Of a DNA stretch of 58,334 nucleotides, positions 1 through 8,374 are shown in pieces. The position numbers were made by a program, and so were the translations under genes. This DNA is from Saccharibacillus endophyticus (GTDB taxonomy: Bacteria; Bacillota; Bacilli; Paenibacillales; Paenibacillaceae), in NCBI RefSeq assembly GCF_013185185.1, contig NZ_JAAZWE010000013.1, positions 1-58,334 on the forward strand, read 5' to 3'. The stretch's first letter is position 1, and each line of letters opens with the position of its first letter. Below the pieces are notes generated by a model. That model was not told where the DNA came from and made no database searches. It saw only the letters and a list, made by a program, of their open reading frames with translations.

Positions 1-175
1 CGCTTTAAAAGAAAGCACCATGTGCTCGTTTAAAACGTTGGCGATTCTCGATTGCTCAAGAATCTATATTCTCACGACGATCTTCATCATCGCGACTCAC
101 TTACTGTTCAGTTTTCAAGGAGCAAACTGTATTTCTCGTTTCTGTCGCTCAGCGTTTCGCTCGCAGCAGCAACTC
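1..175 (-). other. Leader region of an rRNA operon (rRNA genes lie beyond position 1)
   Basis: On the minus strand this stretch contains, at about 107-126, the anti-terminator-like block CTCCTTGAAAACTGAACA, which is typical of rrn leaders and spacers in Bacillales. It lies downstream of two promoters pointing off the left edge. In B. subtilis lysS is also followed by an rrn operon. No part of the 16S gene is visible. The long plus-strand open frame over this stretch is not a credible gene. Confidence 0.65.
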
Positions 176-179
176 TTAT

Positions 180-208
180 ATATTAGCATGTTCGTTTTCG
201 TTTTGCAA
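180..208 (-). promoter_or_regulatory. rrn promoter P2 (sigma-A)
   Basis: The minus strand reads TTGCAA at 203-208, a 17-bp spacer, and TATA-box TAATAT at 180-185. It is directed towards the left edge and sits about 60 bp before the conserved leader block, which is the normal position for an rRNA operon promoter. A T-rich (A-rich on the minus strand) tract just upstream could act as an UP element. Confidence 0.7.
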
Positions 209-318
209 GTCTTTTTTGAAATCTTTTTTTCGGCTTCTTTCGAAGCTTCTTTTTCGATCTCATCTGGACTCGCTCACTTTTTCGAACCGCACCGGCGCTC
301 TCTCAAGGCCGTTCCTAG

Positions 319-347
319 AATATATCATGCTGATATTCAGAAAGCAA
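319..347 (-). promoter_or_regulatory. rrn promoter P1 (sigma-A, extended -10)
   Basis: The minus strand reads TTGCTT at 342-347, a 17-bp spacer and TATATT at 319-324, preceded by a TG dinucleotide one base upstream (extended -10). With the second promoter about 140 bp downstream it makes the tandem pair usual for rRNA operons of this group. Confidence 0.55.
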
Positions 348-535
348 GCACTTTTTCAAAAAAAGGCATCGAATTATTAAGAATTATGATAAATCGTGCC
401 TTTTCGACCTTTAAAGCTGCTATTTTACGCTTCGAATTCTTGCTCTCGGCCCGATTGAAGCATGCCGTTCAATTTATGCTTTCGATCTTTTCGTATTTCT
501 TCTATATGTTTTCTTACTATAGATTCAGCTTTTTA

Positions 536-1096
536 TTAAGCCTGCTGCTTACTTCTTGCTTTCTCCCCTTTGGGCCAAAGCGTATAGCTGAAGCTAATCA
601 GGAAATCAATGCCCAACACGAACGCCCACCGCAAGATCCACTGCCGCAGTGCTTCCGACTTGCTCGCGTCCCCGATCATCCAGATCATTCCGGCCAACAA
701 AGCGCTGCCGATCGTCCAAGCGAGCAAGTGCCGATACCACCCGCGTCTTTGCACAGCCGCATGGGCGTATCCCGTCTTTGGCGATTGAAGAGGTTGTGGT
801 CCGTTCGCATAACGGTACGCGAAACGTTCGTCCGCCCATTTGATAATCCGATGTCCGAACGCGACGGTGCTTCCGATATACACGGCTGCCAGTCCGTGCA
901 CGAAGCCCGCTTCCGTACCCTGCCGAATATCGATCACGGTCGCACCGAGCAGGATTAGGTCGACCACAGGCGTCATCGCCAGCAAAATGGCTCCCGCCTT
1001 CTTTTTCTTCCATACGTAACGCGTTATCAATCCGGCTAACACGATGACCCAAAAGCCGATTTCGCAACTCACGATTAACCAGCCAATCATATTCAT
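536..1096 (-). CDS. Small integral membrane protein, YmcC-like
   Basis: The 186-residue protein has four likely membrane segments: about residues 5-27, 34-52, 66-82 and 122-142, with a further hydrophobic stretch near 155-172. It carries no enzyme motif that I recognise. The N-terminal half resembles the conserved Bacillus membrane protein YmcC, but that comparison is from memory. It starts with ATG behind a strong AGGAGG site. It is divergent from a TetR gene with a shared 100-bp intergenic region holding an inverted repeat over its -10 element, so it is the likely target of that regulator. What it does is unknown; a hydrophobic-compound or stress role would only be a guess from the TetR pairing. 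Confidence 0.75.
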   Translation of the reverse strand: MNMIGWLIVSCEIGFWVIVLAGLITRYVWKKKKAGAILLAMTPVVDLILLGATVIDIRQGTEAGFVHGLAAVYIGSTVAFGHRIIKWADERFAYRYANGPQPLQSPKTGYAHAAVQRRGWYRHLLAWTIGSALLAGMIWMIGDASKSEALRQWILRWAFVLGIDFLISFSYTLWPKGEKARSKQQA

Positions 1097-1118
1097 TTTT
1101 TCTCCTCCTTTTTTAGTA

Positions 1119-1151
1119 CGAATGTGTTATAAAAATATACTAGCACAGTCG
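1119..1151. promoter_or_regulatory. Candidate TetR operator between the divergent pair
   Basis: The arms CGAATGTGTTA (1119-1129) and TAGCACAGTCG (1141-1151) are complementary at 9 of 11 positions around an 11-bp spacer. The sequence covers the likely -10 of the membrane-protein gene (TAGTAT on the minus strand, 1137-1142). A second copy of GTGTTATA lies at 1181-1188, next to the regulator's own TATAAT (1185-1190). The pattern fits a regulator controlling itself and its divergent partner. Confidence 0.45.
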
Positions 1152-1196
1152 TATTAAAAAGAAAACTATTTTGTGTGCCGGTGTTATAATTGGAGC

Positions 1197-1796
1197 ATGC
1201 CGAAAATAGTCGATCATGAACAACAAAAAATAAAAGTCGCCGAAGCCGCTTGGAGAGTGATTCGTCGCGCAGGCATCGAAAACGCTTCGGTGCGCAACGT
1301 CGCTCAAGAAGCCGGAATCTCTCCGGGGTCGATGCGCCACTACTTTTCCACGCAGGCCGAGCTGTTTTCTTTTTCCATGAGCCTGGTCTCGGAACGGGTC
1401 GTGGCCCGCGTCTCTTCCTTGTCTTTCGATCGCCCGATTCCGGAAGTAGCCAAAGACGTTTTGCGGGAACTGGTTCCTTTGAATGAAGAAAGCCGTCCGG
1501 AAATGGAAGTTTGGCTCGCGTTCGTGTCAAAATCGTTGTCGGAACCATCCTTACGGGATCACGCGGACCGCGTGTACGAGGAATTGCGAAATACGATGTT
1601 TTTTATCGTACGGGGGCTGGTTCAGTACGGATTCGCGCCGAAAAACTTAAACATCGAAGAAGAAACGGAACGCATGCAGGTTTTCGTGGACGGCGTTGCT
1701 TTGCACGGAGTGACTTACCCCGATCGGATGACGCCCGCGCGCATGGAAAAGCTACTGGACGAGTATATCGATTCTCTGTGCACAAAGAAAAGTTGA
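1197..1796 (+). CDS. TetR/AcrR-family transcriptional regulator
   Basis: The 199-residue protein has an N-terminal helix-turn-helix at about residues 15-50 (AGIENASVRNVAQEAGIS then GSMRHYF), the standard TetR DNA-binding fold, and an all-helical C-terminal ligand/dimer domain of the BetI type. I chose ATG 1197 over an in-frame upstream ATG (1173) because the upstream residues look non-native. A TATAAT box ends only six bases before ATG 1197, so either the mRNA is leaderless or another promoter is used. It is divergent from the membrane protein gene, which it probably represses. The gene ends at a shared bidirectional terminator with lysS. The ligand is unknown. Confidence 0.85.
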   Translation: MPKIVDHEQQKIKVAEAAWRVIRRAGIENASVRNVAQEAGISPGSMRHYFSTQAELFSFSMSLVSERVVARVSSLSFDRPIPEVAKDVLRELVPLNEESRPEMEVWLAFVSKSLSEPSLRDHADRVYEELRNTMFFIVRGLVQYGFAPKNLNIEEETERMQVFVDGVALHGVTYPDRMTPARMEKLLDEYIDSLCTKKS

Positions 1797-1831
1797 AGTT
1801 TAGCAAACCGGATTGCGAAAGGAGGACAACT

Positions 1832-1868
1832 AAAAAAGAGAAGGCGCGAATCGCGCCTTCTCTTTTTT
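1832..1868. terminator. Bidirectional terminator between tetR and lysS
   Basis: An almost perfect hairpin with arms AGAGAAGGCGCGA and TCGCGCCTTCTCT is flanked by A6 on the left and T6 on the right. It can therefore stop both the plus-strand tetR transcript and the minus-strand lysS transcript. Confidence 0.9.
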
Positions 1869-1880
1869 GTTTCACAACCC

Positions 1881-3392
1881 TTACAGGTTACGCATATGCG
1901 GGAACAGCAGCACGTCGCGGATCGACGGCGCATTGGTCAGCAGCATCACCAGGCGGTCGATGCCGATACCCAGTCCGCCTGTAGGCGGCATGCCGAATTC
2001 CAGCGCGCGGATGAAGTCCTCGTCCATTTCGTGTGCTTCGTCGTTGCCTTGTTCTTTCTCCTGAAGCTGCGATTCGAAACGCTCGCGTTGATCGATCGGA
2101 TCGTTCAGCTCGCTGAACGCGTTCGCGTGCTCGCGCGCCACGACGAATAATTCGAACCGGTCCGTGAAGCGCGGATCTTGATCGTTCTTTTTCGCAAGCG
2201 GAGAGATCTCGAGCGGGTGGCCCGTTACAAAGGTCGGCTGGATCAGCGTTTCTTCGACAAATTGTTCGAAGAAGGCGTTCAGGATATGACCGAACGTCAT
2301 ATGCTTCTCGACCGGAACTTTGTGTTCTTTTGCCAATGCGTGCGCTTCTTCGTCGGTCATATGAACGCCGAAGTCTACGCCTGTTACTTCTTTAACGGCA
2401 TCAACCATCGATACCCGGCGCCATTCCGGCTTGAGATCGATTTGTTGGCCTTGATACTCGATCGTAGTCGTGCCCAGCACTTCCTGCGCGATATGAGCGA
2501 CCATGTTTTCCACCAGGTTCATGATGTCCTTGTAGTCGGCATACGCTTCGTACAGTTCGATCATGGTAAACTCCGGATTGTGGCGCGTCGACGTGCCTTC
2601 GTTCCGGTATACGCGGCCGATTTCGTACACTTTTTCCAGACCGCCGACGATCAGACGCTTCAAGTGAAGCTCGATCGCGATCCGCATGTACAGCTCCATG
2701 TCGAGCGCGTTATGATGCGTCACGAACGGACGCGCTGCCGCGCCGCCCGCGATGGAGTGCAGGGTCGGCGTCTCGACTTCGAGATAGCCGAGCGAGTCCA
2801 GGTAACGGCGCATCGATTGAATGATCTTCGAGCGCAGAATGAACGTTTGCTGCACTTCCGGGTTCACGATCATGTCCACGTAGCGCTGGCGGTAACGCAG
2901 TTCTACGTCTTTGAGGCCGTGGTATTTGTCCGGGAGCGGTTGGAGGGACTTGGTCAGAACGGTCAGTTCGGCCACTTTGATCGTCGTCTCGCCCGTCTTC
3001 GTCTTGAATACCGTTCCGCGCACGCCGACGATGTCGCCGAGGTCGAGAATGGTAAACGCATCGTACTGTTCTTCCGGCACGCTGTCTTTACGTACATATA
3101 ATTGAATACGACCGGTCAGATCTTGAATATGCGCGAAGCTGGCTTTACCCATAGCACGCTTGGCCATGATGCGACCCGCCAATGTAACTTCGATCGCTTT
3201 TTCTTCCAGCTCGTCTTTTTCGATCGTATCGTACTTGGCAATGATACCTGCTGCTGTCTCGTTGCGTTCAAACTTGGCGCCGAATGGATCGATGCCCAGT
3301 TTCGTCAATTCGCCCAGTTTTTCGCGACGTACCTTGAGCAGTTCGCTCAGTTCGATTTCCTGGTTTTCTTGGTTTGTGTTTTCTTCAGACAC
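1881..3392 (-). CDS. lysS: Lysyl-tRNA synthetase, class II
   Basis: LysS charges tRNA-Lys in the cytoplasm. The 503-residue protein has the N-terminal OB-fold anticodon domain (about 55-170, with VTLAGRIMAKRAMGKASF) and the class II catalytic core. Motif 2 is RVYRNEGTSTRHNPEF and motif 3 is GLGIGIDRLVML near the C-terminus. I chose the GTG at 3392 (MSEENTNQ...) because a GGAG site lies 11 bases upstream and the length matches the family (about 500). A TTG 30 bases further upstream is possible. It follows greA on the same strand, with a terminator hairpin between them, and is the last gene before the rrn operon, as in B. subtilis. Confidence 0.97.
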   Translation of the reverse strand: MSEENTNQENQEIELSELLKVRREKLGELTKLGIDPFGAKFERNETAAGIIAKYDTIEKDELEEKAIEVTLAGRIMAKRAMGKASFAHIQDLTGRIQLYVRKDSVPEEQYDAFTILDLGDIVGVRGTVFKTKTGETTIKVAELTVLTKSLQPLPDKYHGLKDVELRYRQRYVDMIVNPEVQQTFILRSKIIQSMRRYLDSLGYLEVETPTLHSIAGGAAARPFVTHHNALDMELYMRIAIELHLKRLIVGGLEKVYEIGRVYRNEGTSTRHNPEFTMIELYEAYADYKDIMNLVENMVAHIAQEVLGTTTIEYQGQQIDLKPEWRRVSMVDAVKEVTGVDFGVHMTDEEAHALAKEHKVPVEKHMTFGHILNAFFEQFVEETLIQPTFVTGHPLEISPLAKKNDQDPRFTDRFELFVVAREHANAFSELNDPIDQRERFESQLQEKEQGNDEAHEMDEDFIRALEFGMPPTGGLGIGIDRLVMLLTNAPSIRDVLLFPHMRNL

Positions 3393-3512
3393 TTGGGGTT
3401 CAGCTCCTGTCCTTATCGTCAACCTATATTATCGTTCCAAATCGCCTTGTTCGTCAACCGCGAAAGCCGCTTGAGTGCAGGGTAAATCCGCGTTTGCGGA
3501 ACTTTTTACAAT

Positions 3513-3560
3513 AAAAAACTTCCTGCTTCCGTTTAGGCAAAAGCCAAACGGTCACAGGAA
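3513..3560 (-). terminator. Terminator downstream of greA
   Basis: On the minus strand the arms CTTCCTGTGACCGTTTGGC and GCCTAAACGGAAGCAGGAAG pair and are followed by T6. It sits between greA and lysS, so lysS probably depends on read-through or on a promoter of its own. Confidence 0.85.
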
Positions 3561-3605
3561 GCCGAGTACCCGAAGATGCCAAACGGCATCCGGTCGGAAA
3601 CGTCA

Positions 3606-4082
3606 TTATTTTTTGATCTCGATAATTTCGTATTGAAGAACGCCTGCCGGAACGGTAACGTCGACTTTTGCGCCTTTGGACTTGCCGAGAAGCGCGCTGC
3701 CGACCGGGCTTTCGTTGGAAATACGGTTTTCGAGCGGATTGGATTCTGCCGAACCCACGATCGTGTATTCCATCTCGTCGCCGAACTCCAGGTCTTTGAC
3801 CAATACGGTCGATCCCACGCTAACGATATCCGTACCGATTTCGTCGGCATTGATAATCCGTGCGTTGCGCAGCATTTTTTCCAATGTAATGATTCGACCT
3901 TCGATGAAGGCTTGTTCGTTCTTGGCGTCTTCGTACTCGGAGTTTTCGCTGATATCTCCGTAACCGATTGCGACTTTAATACGCTCCGCGACTTCGCGGC
4001 GCTTTACGGATTTCAGGTTTTCCAACTCGTCTTCCAGCTTCTTCAGCCCGTCCTGGGTGAGAATGACCTCTTTATCGCTCAT
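3606..4082 (-). CDS. greA: Transcription elongation factor GreA
   Basis: GreA enters the RNA polymerase secondary channel and stimulates cleavage of backtracked transcripts. The 158-residue protein has the N-terminal coiled coil (about 1-75) with the acidic tip GDISENSEYEDAKNEQ, whose Asp and Glu are the residues that promote cleavage, and the C-terminal FKBP-like domain ending LQYEIIEIKK. ATG 4082 is preceded by AGGAGA nine bases upstream; in-frame upstream ATG codons lack this. It is transcribed from a consensus promoter more than 300 bp upstream. In B. subtilis greA lies elsewhere, but its position next to lysS is common in Paenibacillaceae as far as I recall. Confidence 0.96.
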   Translation of the reverse strand: MSDKEVILTQDGLKKLEDELENLKSVKRREVAERIKVAIGYGDISENSEYEDAKNEQAFIEGRIITLEKMLRNARIINADEIGTDIVSVGSTVLVKDLEFGDEMEYTIVGSAESNPLENRISNESPVGSALLGKSKGAKVDVTVPAGVLQYEIIEIKK

Positions 4083-4289
4083 CTGTACCGATTCTCCTGT
4101 CATGTGAATAGTAGATTTTCGCACTCTCACATCCGGTTAATTACGAAATCCCTTTGAAGACGGCAACGGCAAAATAGAAACGATCACGCCTTAAAGACAT
4201 AGACGTGTTCCGTTTCTCGAATGAAGAAATATAGTGACGGGCAGCCAGGGCCAAAGCCGTTATATCTCCAAGAACGTCGGTGACTTCTA

Positions 4290-4305
4290 TTGACCGATCG
4301 GTCAA
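4290..4305. promoter_or_regulatory. 16-bp perfect palindrome, TetR-operator-like, in the greA leader
   Basis: The sequence TTGACCGATCGGTCAA is a perfect inverted repeat about 100 bp downstream of the greA promoter -10. Its form (TGACCG facing CGGTCA) resembles operators of TetR-family repressors. No tetR gene is adjacent; the nearest is at 1197. The stretch 4083-4406 otherwise shows no gene I can support. Confidence 0.35.
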
Positions 4306-4406
4306 CGCAAACCACCATTCGCGTCTATCGAATGCCGCATCCAGACAAAGCGTGCATATTCCGCATTTTGGAATTTATGTTGCTGAGGCGAATTTTATAC
4401 TGACAA

Positions 4407-4435
4407 ATTATATGGGAAGGACTACGAAAAGTCAA
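4407..4435 (-). promoter_or_regulatory. Sigma-A promoter for greA
   Basis: The minus strand reads TTGACT at 4430-4435, a 17-bp spacer and a perfect TATAAT at 4407-4412. Transcription would begin near 4400, giving a leader of about 315 nt before the greA start at 4082. Confidence 0.75.
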
Positions 4436-4473
4436 TGCGTTTCCTTGCTCGATTGTAACCGTTTTATTTCAAC

Positions 4474-4503
4474 AAAAAAGGACCGGATTCGCTGGCCCTT
4501 TTC
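4474..4503 (-). terminator. Terminator downstream of dusB
   Basis: The minus strand pairs AAAAGGGCC with GGTCCTTTT around a 9-nt loop and continues with T residues. It closes the folate-dusB operon before the greA promoter. Confidence 0.8.
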
Positions 4504-4549
4504 GTCGAAAGTTCGAGAATTTTGCCTAAAGATGTTCCACGGGGAGCAT

Positions 4550-5542
4550 TCAAGCTTCCGCAGCGACCAGTTCCGGCAGGTTGGCGAGATAATGATCCAG
4601 TACTCCGATCATCTCGCTGCGGGTCGTGCCTTCCATAATGGAGTCTTTGATCCGCGACGAACCTTTCAGTCCTTTGAGGTACCATGACAGATGTTTGCGC
4701 ATTTCGCGAACCGCCACGTGTTCCCCCCGAAGCGCGATCAGACGATCCATATGCAGCACGGCAATCCGAATCTTTTCTTCCGGTGCCGGATCTTCGATCA
4801 GTTCGCCCGTTTCCAGATAATGAATGGTGCTGTACAGCATCCACGGATTGCCCAGCGCGCCGCGTCCGATCATGACTCCGTCGCAGCCGGTCGTGTCCAG
4901 CATGCGCTTGGCGTCTTCCGGAGTATTCACGTCGCCGTTGCCGATGACCGGGATGTTTACCGATTCTTTAGCCAGCTTAATCCAACTCCAATCGGCCGTA
5001 CCGGTGTAGAGCTGTTCGCGCGTACGCCCGTGCACGCTGATCGCACTGGCTCCGGCGGCCTCGGCGGCTTTGGCATTTTGTTCGATAAAGATATGCTCGC
5101 TGTCCCAGCCGATCCGCATTTTCACGGTAACAGGCTTTTGCACGGCGGCGGTAACGGCGCTCACCATCTCGTAGATTTTTTCCGGGTTTAGCAGCCAACG
5201 CGCACCCGCATCGCATTTGGTGACTTTCGGGACCGGACAGCCCATGTTGATATCGATGATATCGGCATTGGTATCCTGATCGACGACTTTCGCCGCTTCG
5301 ACGAGCGACGTACGGTCGCCGCCGAAAATTTGCAGGCTGAGCGGTTTTTCCCGGTCGTCGACGAACAGCATTTCGCGCGTACGCTTGTTGCCGTTCAGGA
5401 TCGCTTTGTCGCTGACCATCTCCGCGCAAACCAGCCCCGTTCCGAACTCTTTGGCGATCAGGCGGAAAGCGGGGTTGCAGACGCCGGCCATAGGAGCCAG
5501 CACGACGCGGTTTTTCAGTTCGATATCGCCAATCTTCAGCAT
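4550..5542 (-). CDS. dusB: tRNA-dihydrouridine synthase (DusB type)
   Basis: Dus enzymes are FMN-dependent and reduce uridines in the D-loop of tRNA. The 330-residue protein begins with the family signature (MLKIGDIELKNRVVLAPMAG). It has the FMN TIM barrel, the DINMGCPVPKV motif with the catalytic Cys near residue 100, a phosphate-binding block around VIGNGDVNTPEDA, and the C-terminal helical tRNA-binding domain (about 245-330). Length is normal. It follows folK by 112 bp, as yacF/dusB does in B. subtilis. The small xre-like gene yazB that sits between them in Bacillus is missing, because the gap is too short. Confidence 0.95.
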   Translation of the reverse strand: MLKIGDIELKNRVVLAPMAGVCNPAFRLIAKEFGTGLVCAEMVSDKAILNGNKRTREMLFVDDREKPLSLQIFGGDRTSLVEAAKVVDQDTNADIIDINMGCPVPKVTKCDAGARWLLNPEKIYEMVSAVTAAVQKPVTVKMRIGWDSEHIFIEQNAKAAEAAGASAISVHGRTREQLYTGTADWSWIKLAKESVNIPVIGNGDVNTPEDAKRMLDTTGCDGVMIGRGALGNPWMLYSTIHYLETGELIEDPAPEEKIRIAVLHMDRLIALRGEHVAVREMRKHLSWYLKGLKGSSRIKDSIMEGTTRSEMIGVLDHYLANLPELVAAEA

Positions 5543-5654
5543 GATGAAATCACCTCTTAGATAGAAAAAGAATAAAATGAATCAAATTTGAGATATGGCG
5601 GATGCTTTCATCGAAAAACAGCCGCCTGCACGCAGTCAACGTTATCAAGCAGAG

Positions 5655-6188
5655 TTAAAGAAACAAAGGGCTTCCAAAACGGACGATGCCCGAGGCTTCT
5701 CCAAGCTCGATTAGCGAATCGTCCACAAGCTTGCGCAAGCCCGAAGGCTCATCCTGCGGCACGACGTCGTCAAGCGGGATCAGTACGAAAAAGCGCTCAT
5801 GCATCCGCGGGTGCGGAAGCGTCAGGTCCGTGCTCTCGATCGAAAGCCCGTCCATCCACAGCAAATCCAGATCCGCCGTACGCGGTCCGTAGCGGATATC
5901 CCGGACCCGGCCGAGCCGATTCTCCACGTCCTGCATCACGGCCAGCAGTTGATGGGGAGCAAGCGCTGTCCGAAGGGCCGCGGCCATATTCAAAAAAGCA
6001 GGCTGGTCCGCATATCCCACGGGATCGGTCTCATAGACGTCCGAAGCGCGAACCACGTCGATCTGCGAATGTTCATTCAGCATCCGGAGCGCTTCGCGCA
6101 GCGTCTCTTCGCGGCGACCCAGGTTAGCCCCCAAAGCAATATAAGCCTCTGATCGCTCAGAGGTGAAATTCGGCGTCGTATCTGTCAT
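5655..6188 (-). CDS. folK: 2-amino-4-hydroxy-6-hydroxymethyldihydropteridine diphosphokinase
   Basis: FolK transfers pyrophosphate from ATP to hydroxymethyldihydropterin in folate synthesis. The 177-residue protein has the HPPK signatures in order: YIALGANLGRREETL, then PRTADLDLLW with the metal-binding Asp pair, and LPHPRMHERFFVL. It lies three bases after folB in a tight fol operon (pabB-pabA-pabC-folP-folB-folK), so expression is probably translationally coupled. Length matches the family. Confidence 0.96.
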   Translation of the reverse strand: MTDTTPNFTSERSEAYIALGANLGRREETLREALRMLNEHSQIDVVRASDVYETDPVGYADQPAFLNMAAALRTALAPHQLLAVMQDVENRLGRVRDIRYGPRTADLDLLWMDGLSIESTDLTLPHPRMHERFFVLIPLDDVVPQDEPSGLRKLVDDSLIELGEASGIVRFGSPLFL

Positions 6189-6191
6189 CGT

Positions 6192-6563
6192 CTACCGGTC
6201 TCTCTTTCGGCTGCGCCGGATTTCTACCGTCACGCCTTCGAAATGGATATCGAACGGCGGATGCGGCTTGGTTACGCGTACCGTCGCAGCGTCCACCCTA
6301 GTATACGTGCGCAATACGGCGGATGCAATACGCTCGGCCAGCGCCTCGATCAGTTGGACCGATTCCCCCTCAACAACCCCTTTTACCGTCTCATGCACTT
6401 CTGCATAGTTAACCGCCTGAGTCAGATCATCCGTCAATCCGGCAGCGGACAGGTCCATCTCAAGCTCCAACCCGACATAAAAACGCTGCCCCAATCGGCG
6501 TTCTTCCTCGAACACCCCGTGGCGTCCGTAATATTCCATGCGCGAAATGATCATTTTATCCAT
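6192..6563 (-). CDS. folB: Dihydroneopterin aldolase
   Basis: FolB cleaves dihydroneopterin to 6-hydroxymethyldihydropterin and glycolaldehyde, the step before FolK. The 123-residue protein shows the family pattern: YYGRHGVFEEERRLGQRF at the N-terminus (with the substrate-binding Glu), NYAEVHETV in the middle and the basic KPHPP motif with FDIHFEGVTVEI at the end. It sits between folP (42 bp upstream) and folK (3 bp downstream) in the operon. Confidence 0.95.
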   Translation of the reverse strand: MDKMIISRMEYYGRHGVFEEERRLGQRFYVGLELEMDLSAAGLTDDLTQAVNYAEVHETVKGVVEGESVQLIEALAERIASAVLRTYTRVDAATVRVTKPHPPFDIHFEGVTVEIRRSRKRDR

Positions 6564-6605
6564 AGAGTGAACCCCGCCTTTTCATAAAAAGTCATGGTAA
6601 TGTCG

Positions 6606-7472
6606 TTAAGTGAGTGCCGTATAGGATCGACCTGGCTCTGCGTACAACATGGCGTCGCACATTGCAACGGTACGCTTAACGGAAGCTACATCATGCACGC
6701 GCACGATCTGACAGCCCTGGGCAATGCCGAAAGCCACCGTAGCAGCCGTACCTTCGACAACGTCGTTGACCGGAAGATCCAGCACTTCCCGGATGAACCG
6801 TTTGCGCGAAGTGCCGAGCAGCATCGGGAATCCCAGCTCCACAAGTGAGTCAAGCTGCGTCATCAGACGCAAATTTTCCGCTCCGTTTTTGGCAAACCCG
6901 ATTCCGGGGTCAAGAATGATATGGGCATCCTGCACACCGGCCGCACGAGCGATTTGGACACTCTCCATCAAGTCGGAAGCAACATCCGCATACAGATCGG
7001 CGTAATCCGTTTCCGGCCGATTATGCGTCAGAATGACCGGACAACCTGCATCCGCGGCAACCTGCGCCATGCGGGTGTCCGCTTTGCAGCCCCAAACATC
7101 ATTGATGATGTGCGCGCCCGCAACCAACGACTGACGCGCGACCTCGGCTTTGTATGTATCGACCGATAACGGAATGCTGGGCAGCTCGCGACGCAGCGCT
7201 TCGACTACGGGCAGAATGCGCGACAATTCCTCGTCCAGCGATACCGGATCGGCTCCCGGGCGCGTGGACTCTCCCCCGATATCGATCAAGTCCGCTCCGG
7301 CTAACACCATCTCGCGCGCATGCCGCACGGCCGATTCCGCGTTCACGTAGCGGCCTCCGTCGGAGAAGGAGTCCGGTGTCGTATTCAGAATCCCCATGAT
7401 GCGAGTGGCACGTCCCAGATCCAAACGAACGTCCCCCCAGGCGTAGTGGCGGATATGAAGGGTAGGCTTCAT
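6606..7472 (-). CDS. folP: Dihydropteroate synthase
   Basis: FolP condenses 4-aminobenzoate with hydroxymethyldihydropterin pyrophosphate and is the sulfonamide target. The 288-residue TIM-barrel protein carries MGILNTTPDSFSDGG, the pterin-binding DLIDIGGESTRPGA, GTSRKRFI and a terminal RVHDV, all family hallmarks. I chose ATG 7472 (MKPTLHIRHY), two bases after the pabC stop, with a GGGGAA site; the longer reading frame upstream lies inside pabC. The sulfonamide-relevant loops look unaltered by eye. Confidence 0.96.
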   Translation of the reverse strand: MKPTLHIRHYAWGDVRLDLGRATRIMGILNTTPDSFSDGGRYVNAESAVRHAREMVLAGADLIDIGGESTRPGADPVSLDEELSRILPVVEALRRELPSIPLSVDTYKAEVARQSLVAGAHIINDVWGCKADTRMAQVAADAGCPVILTHNRPETDYADLYADVASDLMESVQIARAAGVQDAHIILDPGIGFAKNGAENLRLMTQLDSLVELGFPMLLGTSRKRFIREVLDLPVNDVVEGTAATVAFGIAQGCQIVRVHDVASVKRTVAMCDAMLYAEPGRSYTALT

Positions 7473-7474
7473 GT

Positions 7475-8374
7475 TCAATTCCCCGTTTCTTTCGTATAGT
7501 GGCGGTACTGCTCGGTCAGCTTGAGGGTAAGTGGGCCCGGGCATCCTTTGCCGATCATCGCTTCCGCAGCCTCTGATTCTCGAAGCAAGCGAACCGGAAC
7601 AATCTCCTGCACCGAGCCGGTCAAGAAGATTTCATCGGCTTGTTTTAAATTCTCCAACGTGTAGATGCCTTCTTCGGCCTCGATTCCCATTTTGACGGCA
7701 AGCTCCAGTACGAAAGCTCGAGTGATGCCGGGCAGGATGCCGGTATCGATCGTCGGCGTGTACAATTTTCCGCTTTTCGCAAAAAACAGATTGCTGACAA
7801 TGCCTTCCGCGATATGTCCCTCTCGAGTCAGCATCAACCCTTCCGCGCCTTGCGCGCCGGGAATGCCGCTCAGTTCGCGACGCCCCAGAATGCCGTTCAT
7901 ATAATGGAGCGATTTTAATCGCTGCGACCCTTCCGGCGTATTGCGAGGCGTACGAAGCACCTGAAGAGTCCGCCCCTGGGCGTACCAGGATTCCGGCGAT
8001 TTCGGCAACTCCTTGATGTATACAATGCGAGTCGGCGATTCGTAGAGCGGCCCCGTCGGCAGGCCCATCTCGTCTTCGCCCGCAGTGTAGGTCAAGCGGA
8101 TATAGGCTTCGGCGAGCTGATTGGCTTTTAAAAGAGAGGCAATCTCGGCATGCAGTTCATCGGCGTCGATGTTCCATGCGATTCCCAGCTCGGCTGCCCC
8201 CTGCTCCATCCGCTCCAAATGGCGTTGCAGCAGAAAGGGCTTGCCGTTATAGGTGCGAAAAGTCTCGAATAGCCCCATGCCGTACATCAGTCCGTGATCC
8301 ATCACCGAGACGGACGCAGACGCGGCTTCGACGATCCGGCCATTTAGGCCGATCAGGTTCGCGCCTTTGCTCAT
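7475..8374 (-). CDS. pabC: 4-amino-4-deoxychorismate lyase (class IV PLP aminotransferase fold)
   Basis: PabC removes pyruvate from aminodeoxychorismate to yield 4-aminobenzoate. The 299-residue protein has the class IV fold: VMDHGLMYGMGLFETF near residue 25, the PLP-binding Lys in QRLKSLHYMNGI near residue 155, and the cofactor region EGIVSNLFFAKSGKLYTP. Its ATG overlaps the pabA stop by four bases (ATGA), pointing to coupled translation. D-amino-acid transaminases share the fold, but the operon context settles the role. Confidence 0.93.
   Translation of the reverse strand: MSKGANLIGLNGRIVEAASASVSVMDHGLMYGMGLFETFRTYNGKPFLLQRHLERMEQGAAELGIAWNIDADELHAEIASLLKANQLAEAYIRLTYTAGEDEMGLPTGPLYESPTRIVYIKELPKSPESWYAQGRTLQVLRTPRNTPEGSQRLKSLHYMNGILGRRELSGIPGAQGAEGLMLTREGHIAEGIVSNLFFAKSGKLYTPTIDTGILPGITRAFVLELAVKMGIEAEEGIYTLENLKQADEIFLTGSVQEIVPVRLLRESEAAEAMIGKGCPGPLTLKLTEQYRHYTKETGN

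Noticed and set aside
20..958. 312-codon plus-strand open frame at the left edge
   Set aside because: It runs over the rrn promoters and leader and then antisense to the membrane-protein gene; the translation is low-complexity and unlike any protein.
4280..4687. 135-codon plus-strand frame between greA and dusB
   Set aside because: Its second half is antisense to dusB and its first half crosses the greA promoter region; no ribosome-binding site.
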